From the NCBI GenBank assembly GCA_002364005.1, contig DEXG01000023.1:266300-277784 (forward strand): DNA of 11,485 nt, in the 5' to 3' direction. The position numbers and the translations under genes were made by a program. Of the stretch, positions 1-6,165 are shown one piece after another (within the stretch, counting starts at the first letter, position 1; each line of letters begins with the position of its first letter). The stretch is from Phycisphaerales bacterium UBA3190. Its GTDB lineage: Bacteria; Planctomycetota; Phycisphaerae; Phycisphaerales; UBA1924. Under the pieces are notes generated by a model. That model was not told the origin of the DNA and made no database searches. It was given only the letters and a program-made list of their open reading frames with translations.

Positions 1-1574
1 AAGCCGATGAAACCCTGCTCGTAGGGGAACCATGCCAGGCCAACCGGCAGGCACGCCTCGCCCAGATCGCCGAAGGCCGAGACCTGCAGACGCATCGCGT
101 TGGGCTTGCCCGTGCTGTTGCTGTCGCCCCACTTGCCGTTGACCATGCTGAAGCCCACGCCGGTGCGGTCGGCGCTGTTGGCGACGACATTGCCCAGTGT
201 GTACACAGGCGGGACTTCGACAGCCGAGGTGCCGAGCAACTCGACGCGTTCCTCGATCTGCTCGGGGGTCAACGCGGTGTTGTAGATCGCGACCTCGTCG
301 ATGTTGCCTTGCCATTCGCGTTCTGGCTTCTGGGCGTTCCCACCGATAAGGACCATCGCATCGCTCAGATCGAGCGCGGCATCATCGGCAAAGCTCTCGG
401 TGGCCACCGTGCCGTCGACATACGCAGACTGAGTCCCGGCGTCGAAATCAACGACGAACGCGACATAGTGCCACTCGCCATCGGCGAACGGGATGACCGT
501 ATTGGTTGTCGAACCCGAGAGCCCGTTGGCCGATGGCTCGAAGTAGGGGTTACTCCCATCGGGGGAGAGACGCCATGAGTCATCGCCCTTGGTAATGATC
601 CCCGCGAACCGCTCAGGGATGGTGGTGAATCGCACCAGCGCCTCGACGGTGAACGAACCCTGCAGATCGAAGCGAGACTCCATGTCCGAGCCCGTGATCT
701 CGATGACATTGTTCACGGTCTCGTTGTCGGTATCGCCGGGGAAGTAGGCCGTGTTACCGACCAGGCCGGGCTCTGATTCCACGCTGCCTACGACCGTGCC
801 GTCGTCGCTTCCCGCGCTGTCGACCGCGCCCGAGAGCATCCCGCCGGGTGCGGCGTCTTCAAACGACCAGTAGTTCTGCAGCCCTGTCGTCCCCAACACC
901 AGCGCCCGGTACTGGGACGAAATGTCCCCTCTGGGTGCTCTGGGGGCCGGGGATGGAGCGGCACCGATCGGGAGATACCCGTTGGTGATGCCCTGAATGA
1001 GCATGACGCCCTGTGAAACATCGGGCTTCCATGCGTATGTGGGCAGACCGCCAGTGTTCAGCGAGAGCGGACCGTTGACGGCTCGGATCTCGCCGTGACC
1101 CAGCCCGTCGTCGGCGAGGGTCTGGCCGTTGAATGTCAACGCCAGGTCCAGGTCGGTCTGGGCGTAAAACGGATCGTTGACATAGGAAAGGGGATCATTC
1201 GGGCGAGCGAGGCCGAAAGTGACCCCGATGTCACCCTTGTCGTGGCGCGAGGCTGAGAACCCGAAGGGACCCGATTCTGAGGAATCCAGGAACGCAAAAT
1301 CGCTGTAAATGTTGATCTCGCCTGTGCTCTGATCAACGCCCTGGAACCAGAAGTTGGCCCCCGCGGCACTCTGACCGGGCCAACCAGCGCGGTTTACGAT
1401 CGGCCCCGTTGCGGGGGGCAGGAACACGCCCCCGAACGGGTCGACCAGCGTCGCGCCCTCGGGTGTTGTGAGGATGGGGGTGGGCTCGCCCAGCTGGGCC
1501 ACCGCATGCGTTGAGCCGCAGGCGAGCACGAGCAGCAGTGTTGATTGCCGCAGTTTTTGTTGTTTGACCGACAT
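1..1574 (-). CDS. Secreted LamG (concanavalin A-like) domain protein, 3' end off the window
   Basis: An open frame of 524 codons starts at ATG 1574 and reaches the left edge without a stop, so the C-terminus is missing. The start is supported by GGAGAG (plus-strand 1582-1587) seven bases upstream. The N-terminus is a Sec signal: basic MSVKQQKLRQ, hydrophobic STLLLVLACG, then a likely cut after AVA at residue 27. Residues 28-220 match no family I recognise. Residues about 233-449 resemble a LamG/Laminin_G_3 domain: NYWSFED, FTVEALVRF, DGEWHYVAFVVD, AYVDGTV, GNIDEVAIYNTALTPEQI. A further module (about 455-524, with FSMVNGKWGD and MRLQVSAFGD) continues out of the window. LamG folds bind sugars or proteins outside the cell, so a surface or matrix role is inferred; the substrate is unknown. 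LVLAC slightly resembles a lipobox, but the Leu before Ala is unfavourable. It is transcribed divergently from the sigma factor gene. Confidence 0.85.
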   Translation of the reverse strand, partial: MSVKQQKLRQSTLLLVLACGSTHAVAQLGEPTPILTTPEGATLVDPFGGVFLPPATGPIVNRAGWPGQSAAGANFWFQGVDQSTGEINIYSDFAFLDSSESGPFGFSASRHDKGDIGVTFGLARPNDPLSYVNDPFYAQTDLDLALTFNGQTLADDGLGHGEIRAVNGPLSLNTGGLPTYAWKPDVSQGVMLIQGITNGYLPIGAAPSPAPRAPRGDISSQYRALVLGTTGLQNYWSFEDAAPGGMLSGAVDSAGSDDGTVVGSVESEPGLVGNTAYFPGDTDNETVNNVIEITGSDMESRFDLQGSFTVEALVRFTTIPERFAGIITKGDDSWRLSPDGSNPYFEPSANGLSGSTTNTVIPFADGEWHYVAFVVDFDAGTQSAYVDGTVATESFADDAALDLSDAMVLIGGNAQKPEREWQGNIDEVAIYNTALTPEQIEERVELLGTSAVEVPPVYTLGNVVANSADRTGVGFSMVNGKWGDSNSTGKPNAMRLQVSAFGDLGEACLPVGLAWFPYEQGFIG

Positions 1575-1666
1575 GTTCAATCTCTCCATTGAAGCCCCGG
1601 ATCGTTCAAGTGACCCGGATCGTCATCCGCATGACGCCGACCGCGACGCCTCCTACTCCGAGAGCG

Positions 1667-1687
1667 GAGCGGCGCCAAGAGCGGCGC
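1667..1687. repeat. 9-bp direct repeat GAGCGGCGC, 12-bp period
   Basis: GAGCGGCGC occurs at 1667-1675 and again at 1679-1687, twelve bases start to start, just over one helical turn. The second copy runs into the palindrome at 1685-1696. Paired repeats in a promoter region can be protein-binding sites, but this is a short GC-rich word and could be chance. Confidence 0.3.
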
Positions 1688-1696
1688 AATATTGCG
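1685..1696. promoter_or_regulatory. Perfect 12-bp palindrome CGCAATATTGCG, possible operator
   Basis: The sequence is its own reverse complement over 12 bases and lies 107 bases before the sigma factor start and 111 bases before the LamG gene start. Its AT centre stands out in GC-rich surroundings. A dimeric regulator could bind here and influence either gene. No regulator is identified, so this is a candidate only. Confidence 0.3.
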
Positions 1697-1789
1697 GGTT
1701 ACAGATGGGTTAAGATTTCATGCGTGGGATTCCTCGGCCCAGAACTCGGATAGATTCATCTGCAGCGTGTGACATTGATTCACCCTGGC

Positions 1790-1794
1790 AGGAG
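1790..1794 (+). promoter_or_regulatory. Shine-Dalgarno AGGAG for the sigma factor gene
   Basis: AGGAG lies eight bases before ATG 1803. It supports this start over any internal ATG of the same frame. Confidence 0.6.
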
Positions 1795-1802
1795 TCCGTT
1801 CT

Positions 1803-2354
1803 ATGTCCGATGCCATCGCGCCTCTGCCGACGACGCGTATCCCAAGCGAGCTGATGACCCGAGCGTACAGCAGACTCAGGCAGATCGCTCGCGGGCATGT
1901 GGGCCATGAAACCGTCGGGCACACACTTCAGCCCACCGCGCTGGTCCATGAGGCCCTGCTGCGCGTGCTCAGGAGCAAGGGAGCCCAGATTAATACCGAG
2001 GATGATCTCTGCGGGCTGCTCGCGACGATCATGCGGCACATCCTCGTCGATCACGCACGAGCCAAGCAGAGCCGGAAGCGGCGTGAGGGCGCTGTCGCGG
2101 CGAAGCAAGAGCTGGCTGCGGGGCCCGAGCATGACCAGAGCGAGAGGCTCCTGGAACTCCATACGATGATCGAACAGCTCGCAAAGACCCAGCCCAACGC
2201 GGCCCGTTACATCGAGCTGTACTACTTCGGAGGGATGGACTCCCAGGCCATTGCGAAGCTCTGCGGGATCTCAAGGCGCAGCGTCCAACTGGAGATTGCC
2301 CTCGCCCGGCGCACGCTTCTTGAACAGATCACCCTTCGCACCCGGAACGGGTGA
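1803..2354 (+). CDS. ECF-type RNA polymerase sigma factor (planctomycete ECF-like family)
   Basis: The product is 183 aa, the usual size for the Sigma70_ECF (PF07638 / TIGR02999) group that is expanded in planctomycetes. It directs RNA polymerase to a specific promoter set in the cytoplasm. Region 2 covers about residues 17-95 and carries the group signatures LQPTALVHEALLRVL (42-56) and RHILVDHARAKQSRKR (78-93), the latter fitting the part that contacts polymerase and the -10 element. Region 4 covers about 114-172, with a helix-turn-helix around DSQAIAKLCGISRRSV (146-161) for -35 recognition. The start is fixed by AGGAG at 1790-1794. The kinase gene begins 7 bases after the stop, so the two are probably co-transcribed. 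No anti-sigma factor gene is visible; in this group, signalling through a neighbouring Ser/Thr kinase is a common proposal. The target promoters cannot be inferred. Confidence 0.9.
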   Translation: MSDAIAPLPTTRIPSELMTRAYSRLRQIARGHVGHETVGHTLQPTALVHEALLRVLRSKGAQINTEDDLCGLLATIMRHILVDHARAKQSRKRREGAVAAKQELAAGPEHDQSERLLELHTMIEQLAKTQPNAARYIELYYFGGMDSQAIAKLCGISRRSVQLEIALARRTLLEQITLRTRNG

Positions 2355-2361
2355 GCTCCCG

Positions 2362-4998
2362 ATGACCCGCCTGCCCCCGGAACATGATCGAATCAGAACG
2401 CATGTGCGCCGGATCGGCGAGCTGAGCCCACGCACAGCCGGTCGTGAGCTCGAAGCCCTCGAAAACGACGACCCCGCCTGCTTCTCCGCAGTCCGAGACA
2501 TCCTCAGTGAAGCGAGTGAAGACACCCGGCACCCATCCTCCGTTCCAGACAGCCAGGACGAGTTGTCTCAGCTGGTCCGGGCCCTGGCGAAGGAAGTCTC
2601 ATCGCCAAATCTTTCGCTGCCCAGTATGTTCGGTCGCTATCGCCTGCTGCAGTTGTTGGGTCACGGCGGCTCGGGGACCGTTTATCTGGCCGAGCAGGAC
2701 CTGCCCCGCAGACCTGTCGCCCTCAAGCTGCTGCAACCGGGCCTGGATCTCTCCGACGCAGAGTTTGAATCCGCAGCGGTCGGAAGCCTGACCCACCCGG
2801 GGCTGGCACATGTATACGACGCGGGGCTCGCCGCATTCGAAGCTCGGCCGCGTGATCGCCTCGCGTACATCGCCATGGAGTACATCGAAGGACGCCCCAT
2901 TACTTCGCACTGCGACGAAATCGGGGCGAGTACCGAAGAACGCTTGAAGCTGCTCAGCGGGGTGGCCAAGACCGTCGCACACCTCCACCAGCACGGCGTC
3001 GTCCACGGCGACATCAAGCCCGCCAACATCCTCGTGGATCGCCAGGGGCGGACGCGGCTGCTGGACTTCGGGGTCGCACGCATCGAGCGACTTGGGATGG
3101 CAAGAGAATCCGGAATCGGTGGCACGCGCGCCACCACCCAGGGCTACGCGCTCCCCGACATGGGTGAGACCCCTGAACACCCAGGCGAGAGCGCCGATGT
3201 GTTCGCACTTGGCGTGCTCATGGGTCGAGTGCTCTGCGGCAAAGCCTTCGAACTCGGAACACCGGCCGACCGGATCCGCGCAGCACTGAAAGCGAAGCAT
3301 GTGCGCATCAGCCTGGCGCGTCCGCTCTCGCAACTGATCGCTGCGTGCATCACAGCAAACGATGAATCCAGACTCGGGTCAGCTGTCGAGATCGCCGACG
3401 CGTTGGGATCCTGTCTCTCTGGGGCCGGATGGAGCCCCAAGGGGCAATCCAAGGCTTTCCGGCGTTTGTCGCTGCGCGTCAGATCGTTTGCGACGCTTCC
3501 CAATATGGTGATCTTGCTGCTTGCCACGGGGGTGCTGGGGCTCGGGCTGGAACTCCGCGTCTCGACCGAGCGTTCGGCAGCTCTCGATCACCATACCCGG
3601 GTTCTGCAAGCCAGCGCTGATGATCTGCAAGAGTCAATCGAGGCGACCAAGCTTGCCGCGACCCACTCGGTCGACGCCTATCTTGCAACGCTCGACATCA
3701 CACGCTGCGTATTCGCCTCAGCCGCAGTGACCGACCCCAAGGGGATCGACACCGTGATCGACTCGATTCGAGACGCACGCGTAGATAGTTCACCCGTGAA
3801 AATGGTCCCCTCGCTGCAACTGCTCATGCTCGCCGAGGCACAGCACGCCATTGGTCGAGATCATGAAGCGGCAGAAACGGCATCTCGCGCCCAGCAGCTG
3901 CTTCCCGAGAACACCTCTGAACATGACCGTCTCATGTGCCGCATCGATATCGTCAGGGCTCGGGCGTTGTCCTCACTGCGGCGCGACGAGCAGGCCGCTG
4001 AAGTCCTTGCCCGCTGGCGCACTCCGCTGAGCACCCAGAGCCCACCCTGGCATGTGGAGGCCAACACGATGCTCGCCGATGCATTCATCGCGATGGGAAA
4101 ACCTGACGAGGCACTGAAGCTGCTCGAAGGACTTCATGCCGCGTCCATTTCAGACCTTTCCCAGCTCCCGCTTGAAACGATCGCCGTCATCGCTCGCGCC
4201 CATCGCGTGATGGGCGACCCGGACCTCGCGGAATCGATGCTCAGGGTCGGTTTCCAGCGCCAGGCAAGCAAGGACCCGATCGCCCCGAGTTCCGAGCAGC
4301 TCGGACGAAGCCAACTGGTCTTTGAACTCACAGCTTTGCTCAGCGAGGATGGTGGTCTGAGCGAGGCCTATTCGATCCTGACCGATCTCACCGATCGCCT
4401 CGCCAGGAACCTCCCAGCAAAGCACACCCTGCTCATCGAGGCCCGCGCCAGACTCGCCCGGACCTGCCTGAATCTGAGCAAACTCGATGAGGCAGAACGC
4501 GTGCTGCTGATCAACCGAGCCGCAATCAATAGCCGGGATCAAGACGATGCCGCGCTCGATCGATCACTCATGACAACCCTCGACCTCTACCGACGACGGG
4601 GACAGACAGCCACCGTCGTCAGCACGATGCGCGAGCTGATTGCACTCAAGACCCAGCGACATGGGACCAGCGTACACCCCGATGTGCTGCGTGTGCGTCT
4701 GGAGCTGGCCGCCCTGCAACAGGCGATTCAAACACATGAGCAGACCGCCGAAGCACTCCCCGGCTTGCACGAACTTCTCGAAGATGCCCAGACCGGCTTT
4801 GGCCTCGCCTCGGCGCAATCGGCCCAGGTGTACGAGCTATTAGCCGTTGCCTACGAGCGAGCAGACGATCTCGCAGAAGCAGTCCGCTACGCGAGACTCG
4901 CCATTCGCATTGGCCGCCATCACGGCGGCTTCTTTCCCCATGCACAACGGATAACCCAGTCTCTATCCGGCCATGCTCCCCACGATCAAGACAGCTGA
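2362..4998 (+). CDS. Transmembrane Ser/Thr protein kinase with TPR-like C-terminal half
   Basis: The protein is 878 aa from ATG 2362. The frame stays open to an ATG at 2251 inside the sigma gene, but that would create a 104-base overlap and an unfamiliar extension, so 2362 is preferred. The kinase domain spans about residues 92-340: glycine loop GHGGSG (from G100), VALK lysine K122, helix-C glutamate E136, catalytic D217 in HGDIKPAN with N222, DFG aspartate D235, DVFALG, and R337. Two motifs deviate: HRD is HGD (R to G at 216), making it a non-RD kinase, and APE is ALPD (ending at D266). One membrane helix lies at about 380-396, followed by a probable coiled coil (397-430). The rest (about 440-878) is helical and TPR-like, for example LLAVAYERADDLAEAVRYARLAI near the end, probably a protein-binding or sensing part. 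A single helix places the kinase and TPR parts on opposite sides of the membrane. Co-transcription with the sigma gene suggests that it acts on that pathway; the substrate is unknown. Confidence 0.88.
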   Translation: MTRLPPEHDRIRTHVRRIGELSPRTAGRELEALENDDPACFSAVRDILSEASEDTRHPSSVPDSQDELSQLVRALAKEVSSPNLSLPSMFGRYRLLQLLGHGGSGTVYLAEQDLPRRPVALKLLQPGLDLSDAEFESAAVGSLTHPGLAHVYDAGLAAFEARPRDRLAYIAMEYIEGRPITSHCDEIGASTEERLKLLSGVAKTVAHLHQHGVVHGDIKPANILVDRQGRTRLLDFGVARIERLGMARESGIGGTRATTQGYALPDMGETPEHPGESADVFALGVLMGRVLCGKAFELGTPADRIRAALKAKHVRISLARPLSQLIAACITANDESRLGSAVEIADALGSCLSGAGWSPKGQSKAFRRLSLRVRSFATLPNMVILLLATGVLGLGLELRVSTERSAALDHHTRVLQASADDLQESIEATKLAATHSVDAYLATLDITRCVFASAAVTDPKGIDTVIDSIRDARVDSSPVKMVPSLQLLMLAEAQHAIGRDHEAAETASRAQQLLPENTSEHDRLMCRIDIVRARALSSLRRDEQAAEVLARWRTPLSTQSPPWHVEANTMLADAFIAMGKPDEALKLLEGLHAASISDLSQLPLETIAVIARAHRVMGDPDLAESMLRVGFQRQASKDPIAPSSEQLGRSQLVFELTALLSEDGGLSEAYSILTDLTDRLARNLPAKHTLLIEARARLARTCLNLSKLDEAERVLLINRAAINSRDQDDAALDRSLMTTLDLYRRRGQTATVVSTMRELIALKTQRHGTSVHPDVLRVRLELAALQQAIQTHEQTAEALPGLHELLEDAQTGFGLASAQSAQVYELLAVAYERADDLAEAVRYARLAIRIGRHHGGFFPHAQRITQSLSGHAPHDQDS
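3505..3549 (+). other. Transmembrane segment of the Ser/Thr kinase
   Basis: Residues about 382-396 (MVILLLATGVLGLGL) are hydrophobic and uncharged, with basic residues before them (RRLSLRVR) and acidic or basic residues after. By the positive-inside rule the N-terminal kinase domain faces the cytoplasm and the C-terminal TPR-like region the periplasm. Confidence 0.7.
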
Positions 4999-5293
4999 AT
5001 CTCTGGACTTCGAAGTCCTGGCCTCAGCGCGGGCTGAGATCGAGCGAGAGCTTCATGCGATCAGCACCCCGGCCGCCAGCCTTCCAGCTGCTAGGGACCT
5101 TCAGAAACAAATCTCAGCGGAGTTTGACTCGATCAAAGAGCTGCTCGCGACAGGCACCCTCGAAGAACGACGCCGAATGATCGCTTGCTATGTGGACAAG
5201 ATAAAAGCCGATCCGAACGAGCAAATCGTTCACATCGGCTTGTACCCGACTCTGTTGAGTCAAAGAATAGCGGTCCCGCAACCCCCTTCGTAA
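4973..5293 (+). pseudogene. Probable remnant of a large serine recombinase (C-terminal coiled-coil end)
   Basis: This 106-codon frame begins inside the last 26 bases of the kinase gene and ends at TAA 5293. Its second half, GTLEERRRMIACYVDKIKAD followed by IGLYPTLLSQ, looks like the C-terminal end of large serine recombinases: an acidic coiled coil, then LEERRxxIxxxVxxIxxD before a short beta segment. A helical stretch rich in Ala, Glu and Arg precedes it. The N-terminal catalytic serine domain and the DNA-binding recombinase domain are absent, and the upstream DNA belongs to the kinase. I therefore read it as a 5'-truncated remnant left by insertion or deletion. ATG 4973 has no Shine-Dalgarno sequence, although overlap with the kinase stop could allow translational coupling. 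An alternative is a small unrelated coiled-coil protein. The family call is from memory of the motif, not a search. Confidence 0.5.
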
Positions 5294-5370
5294 CGCCCTC
5301 AGAGACACTCTTGGGGTACACTAGGGTTATCCACTCTCGTGAGTGACAAGCACCCCCTAAACGGGAAAAT

Positions 5371-5523
5371 ATGCAGAGGGATCAGCAGAACGCGAAAACC
5401 ATTGAGCAGTGTTTTTGGACTAAAATCAAGGATGACATGGATCAACCTGAACGATTCTCGAACGGTTTCAAGAGTCCAAAACATGCGGAACCTGACCTGC
5501 ATCACTTCAATGGACTGCGATAA
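5371..5523 (+). CDS. Possible small hypothetical protein, 50 aa
   Basis: ATG 5371 to TAA 5523 encodes a hydrophilic 50-residue peptide beginning MQRDQQNAKTIEQ and ending in DLHHFNGLR. Its amino-acid make-up (balanced charges, few rare residues) looks more protein-like than the two longer overlapping frames of this stretch. Only a weak GGGA precedes the start. No family is recognised. It could be the tail of a decayed gene, like the remnant before it, or chance. Treat as doubtful. Confidence 0.22.
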   Translation: MQRDQQNAKTIEQCFWTKIKDDMDQPERFSNGFKSPKHAEPDLHHFNGLR

Positions 5524-5602
5524 GGCAAGCAACTCCGCTGGCCCACTTTTGCGATGTGTAATCATCATCTACTCACCGGGAATAATCCCATGAACTAGAT
5601 TG

Positions 5603-5631
5603 TTGAATAAAAACAACTGCTTCGTTAGACT
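5603..5631 (+). promoter_or_regulatory. Candidate sigma70-type promoter of the copper operon
   Basis: TTGAAT (5603-5608, four of six matches to TTGACA) and TAGACT (5626-5631, four of six to TATAAT) are separated by 17 bases, in the most AT-rich part of the window. Transcription would start around 5638, giving an almost leaderless mRNA for ATG 5642, which fits the lack of a Shine-Dalgarno sequence there. TTGTT and AACAA (5600-5604 and 5612-5616) form an inverted repeat over the -35 region that could be an operator. No metal-regulator site is recognised. Confidence 0.3.
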
Positions 5632-5641
5632 GTTTCTACCC

Positions 5642-6079
5642 ATGACCCGCTGGCTAACCCTCATCTTGTTCTCAATCGGCGTGCTCCACGCCTCGGGTAT
5701 CGCACTGCCCGGCGGGACGGGGCAGGACTGCGCTACCAGTTGCGCATCGCATACGGTCCCTGAGATCGAGCAGGATCCCTCATGCTGCCCGCTGGGTGAT
5801 GCGAAGATGCAGGCACCATCCGGCGAGTACTGTGCGATGAGCAACGGGCCGTGCACCTGCGGCATCAAACCCAACGACGATCGATCACCCAACGAGCCGC
5901 TCCCGCTGCCTTCGCGCGATCGCGACTCGCTGCAGATGGTCCGCGGGCCGCCCGCGTCCATCCGGATCATCATCACTCAACTCCCCACGCGTCTGATCTC
6001 GATCGCCCGGACGGGCTCGATCCGCGCGAGGTTCTCGCACAACCAGGCACAGGCACTCCTGGGCGTTTGGCAACGGTAG
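5642..6079 (+). CDS. Small secreted Cys-rich protein at head of copper efflux operon
   Basis: ATG 5642 gives 145 aa. The frame extends to TTG 5600, but the ATG places a normal signal peptide at the N-terminus: MTRW, hydrophobic LTLILFSIGVL, then HASG, with cutting near residues 18-21. The mature part has seven cysteines (30, 34, 48, 49, 64, 71, 73) in CATSC, SCCPLGD, EYCAMSNGPCTCG, with Met 56 and 66 nearby. Residues 76-104 are Pro-, Asp- and Arg-rich. The C-terminal 40 residues are basic and lack Cys. Position before cusCBA-like genes and the thiol/thioether-rich core suggest periplasmic binding of Cu(I) or Ag(I), or a sensing role; this is inference. Short Cys-rich proteins of this kind precede metal-efflux genes in planctomycetes as far as I recall, but I know no named family. 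No Shine-Dalgarno sequence is seen. Confidence 0.65.
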   Translation: MTRWLTLILFSIGVLHASGIALPGGTGQDCATSCASHTVPEIEQDPSCCPLGDAKMQAPSGEYCAMSNGPCTCGIKPNDDRSPNEPLPLPSRDRDSLQMVRGPPASIRIIITQLPTRLISIARTGSIRARFSHNQAQALLGVWQR

Positions 6080-6085
6080 AAACAT

Positions 6086-6098
6086 GTCCCTGAGGGAC
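6086..6098 (+). repeat. Inverted repeat GTCCCTGAGGGAC after the Cys-rich gene
   Basis: GTCCCT and AGGGAC flank a single G, a perfect dyad starting 7 bases after the TAG stop. As RNA it can form a 5-bp stem with a UGA loop. A larger hairpin follows directly. Confidence 0.45.
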
Positions 6099-6117
6099 GG
6101 TACGCGCTGCGCGTGCC
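6099..6117 (+). promoter_or_regulatory. Strong intercistronic hairpin before cusC-like gene
   Basis: GGTACGCG-CTG-CGCGTGCC can fold into an 8-bp GC-rich stem (one G-U pair) with a three-base loop. At DNA level ACGCGC-T-GCGCGT is a perfect dyad. It lies between the Cys-rich gene and the cusC-like gene, 48 bases before ATG 6166, and is not followed by a T-run, so it is not a typical intrinsic terminator. It may set mRNA stability or reduce read-through, giving different levels of the two products. Confidence 0.45.
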
Positions 6118-6165
6118 GCCCCACGATGCGTTTCAATCGGACCAGACCTCACCAGGACATCTGCC

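Larger units (their letters stand above)
1575..1802. other. Divergent intergenic region between LamG gene and sigma factor gene
   Basis: This 228-base spacer must hold the promoters of both divergent genes. It contains an interrupted dyad CGTCAT-CCGC-ATGACG at 1621-1636, a direct repeat GAGCGGCGC at 1667-1675 and 1679-1687, and a perfect 12-bp palindrome CGCAATATTGCG at 1685-1696. Each gene has its own Shine-Dalgarno sequence at the edge. No -35/-10 pair with correct spacing was convincing in either direction, and no terminator was seen. Planctomycete ECF promoters are poorly known, so the absence means little. Confidence 0.5.
5294..5641. other. AT-richer intergenic junction between remnant and copper operon
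   Basis: This 348-base stretch separates the recombinase-like remnant from the efflux operon. Base composition drops clearly: bases 5581-5640 have 20 G/C in 60, against well over half in the flanking genes. It holds a small dyad CACTC-TCGT-GAGTG (5332-5345), a possible 50-aa ORF (5371-5523) and a candidate promoter close to 5642. No tRNA, terminator with a T-run or complete mobile element was found. The composition and the neighbouring remnant fit an old recombination boundary. Confidence 0.5.

Noticed and set aside
1692..1716. Possible promoter TTGCGG / TAAGAT before the sigma gene
   Set aside because: The spacer is only 13 bases, too short for a sigma70-type promoter, and both boxes match poorly.
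2251..2361. Upstream extension of the kinase frame to ATG 2251 (37 extra residues)
   Set aside because: It lies inside the sigma factor gene, has no Shine-Dalgarno support that I can see, and adds a sequence rich in Ser/Pro/Arg typical of out-of-frame translation. ATG 2362 directly after the sigma stop is the natural start.
2599..3333. 244-aa minus-strand frame opposite the kinase domain
   Set aside because: It is the antisense of conserved kinase motifs, with no domain of its own.
5332..5345. Dyad CACTC-TCGT-GAGTG as a terminator of the kinase operon
   Set aside because: Only a 5-bp stem and no following T-run.
5299..5568. 89-aa frame on the minus strand
   Set aside because: Composition resembles an antisense shadow; no start signal or family resemblance.
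5339..5593. 84-aa frame from GTG on the plus strand
   Set aside because: Unusual start, no ribosome-binding site, low-complexity content and no recognisable domain; the overlapping 50-aa frame looks more plausible.
5294..5641. tRNA gene or attachment-site duplication at the recombinase remnant
   Set aside because: No cloverleaf or T-loop consensus could be found, and no direct-repeat pair was visible within the window.
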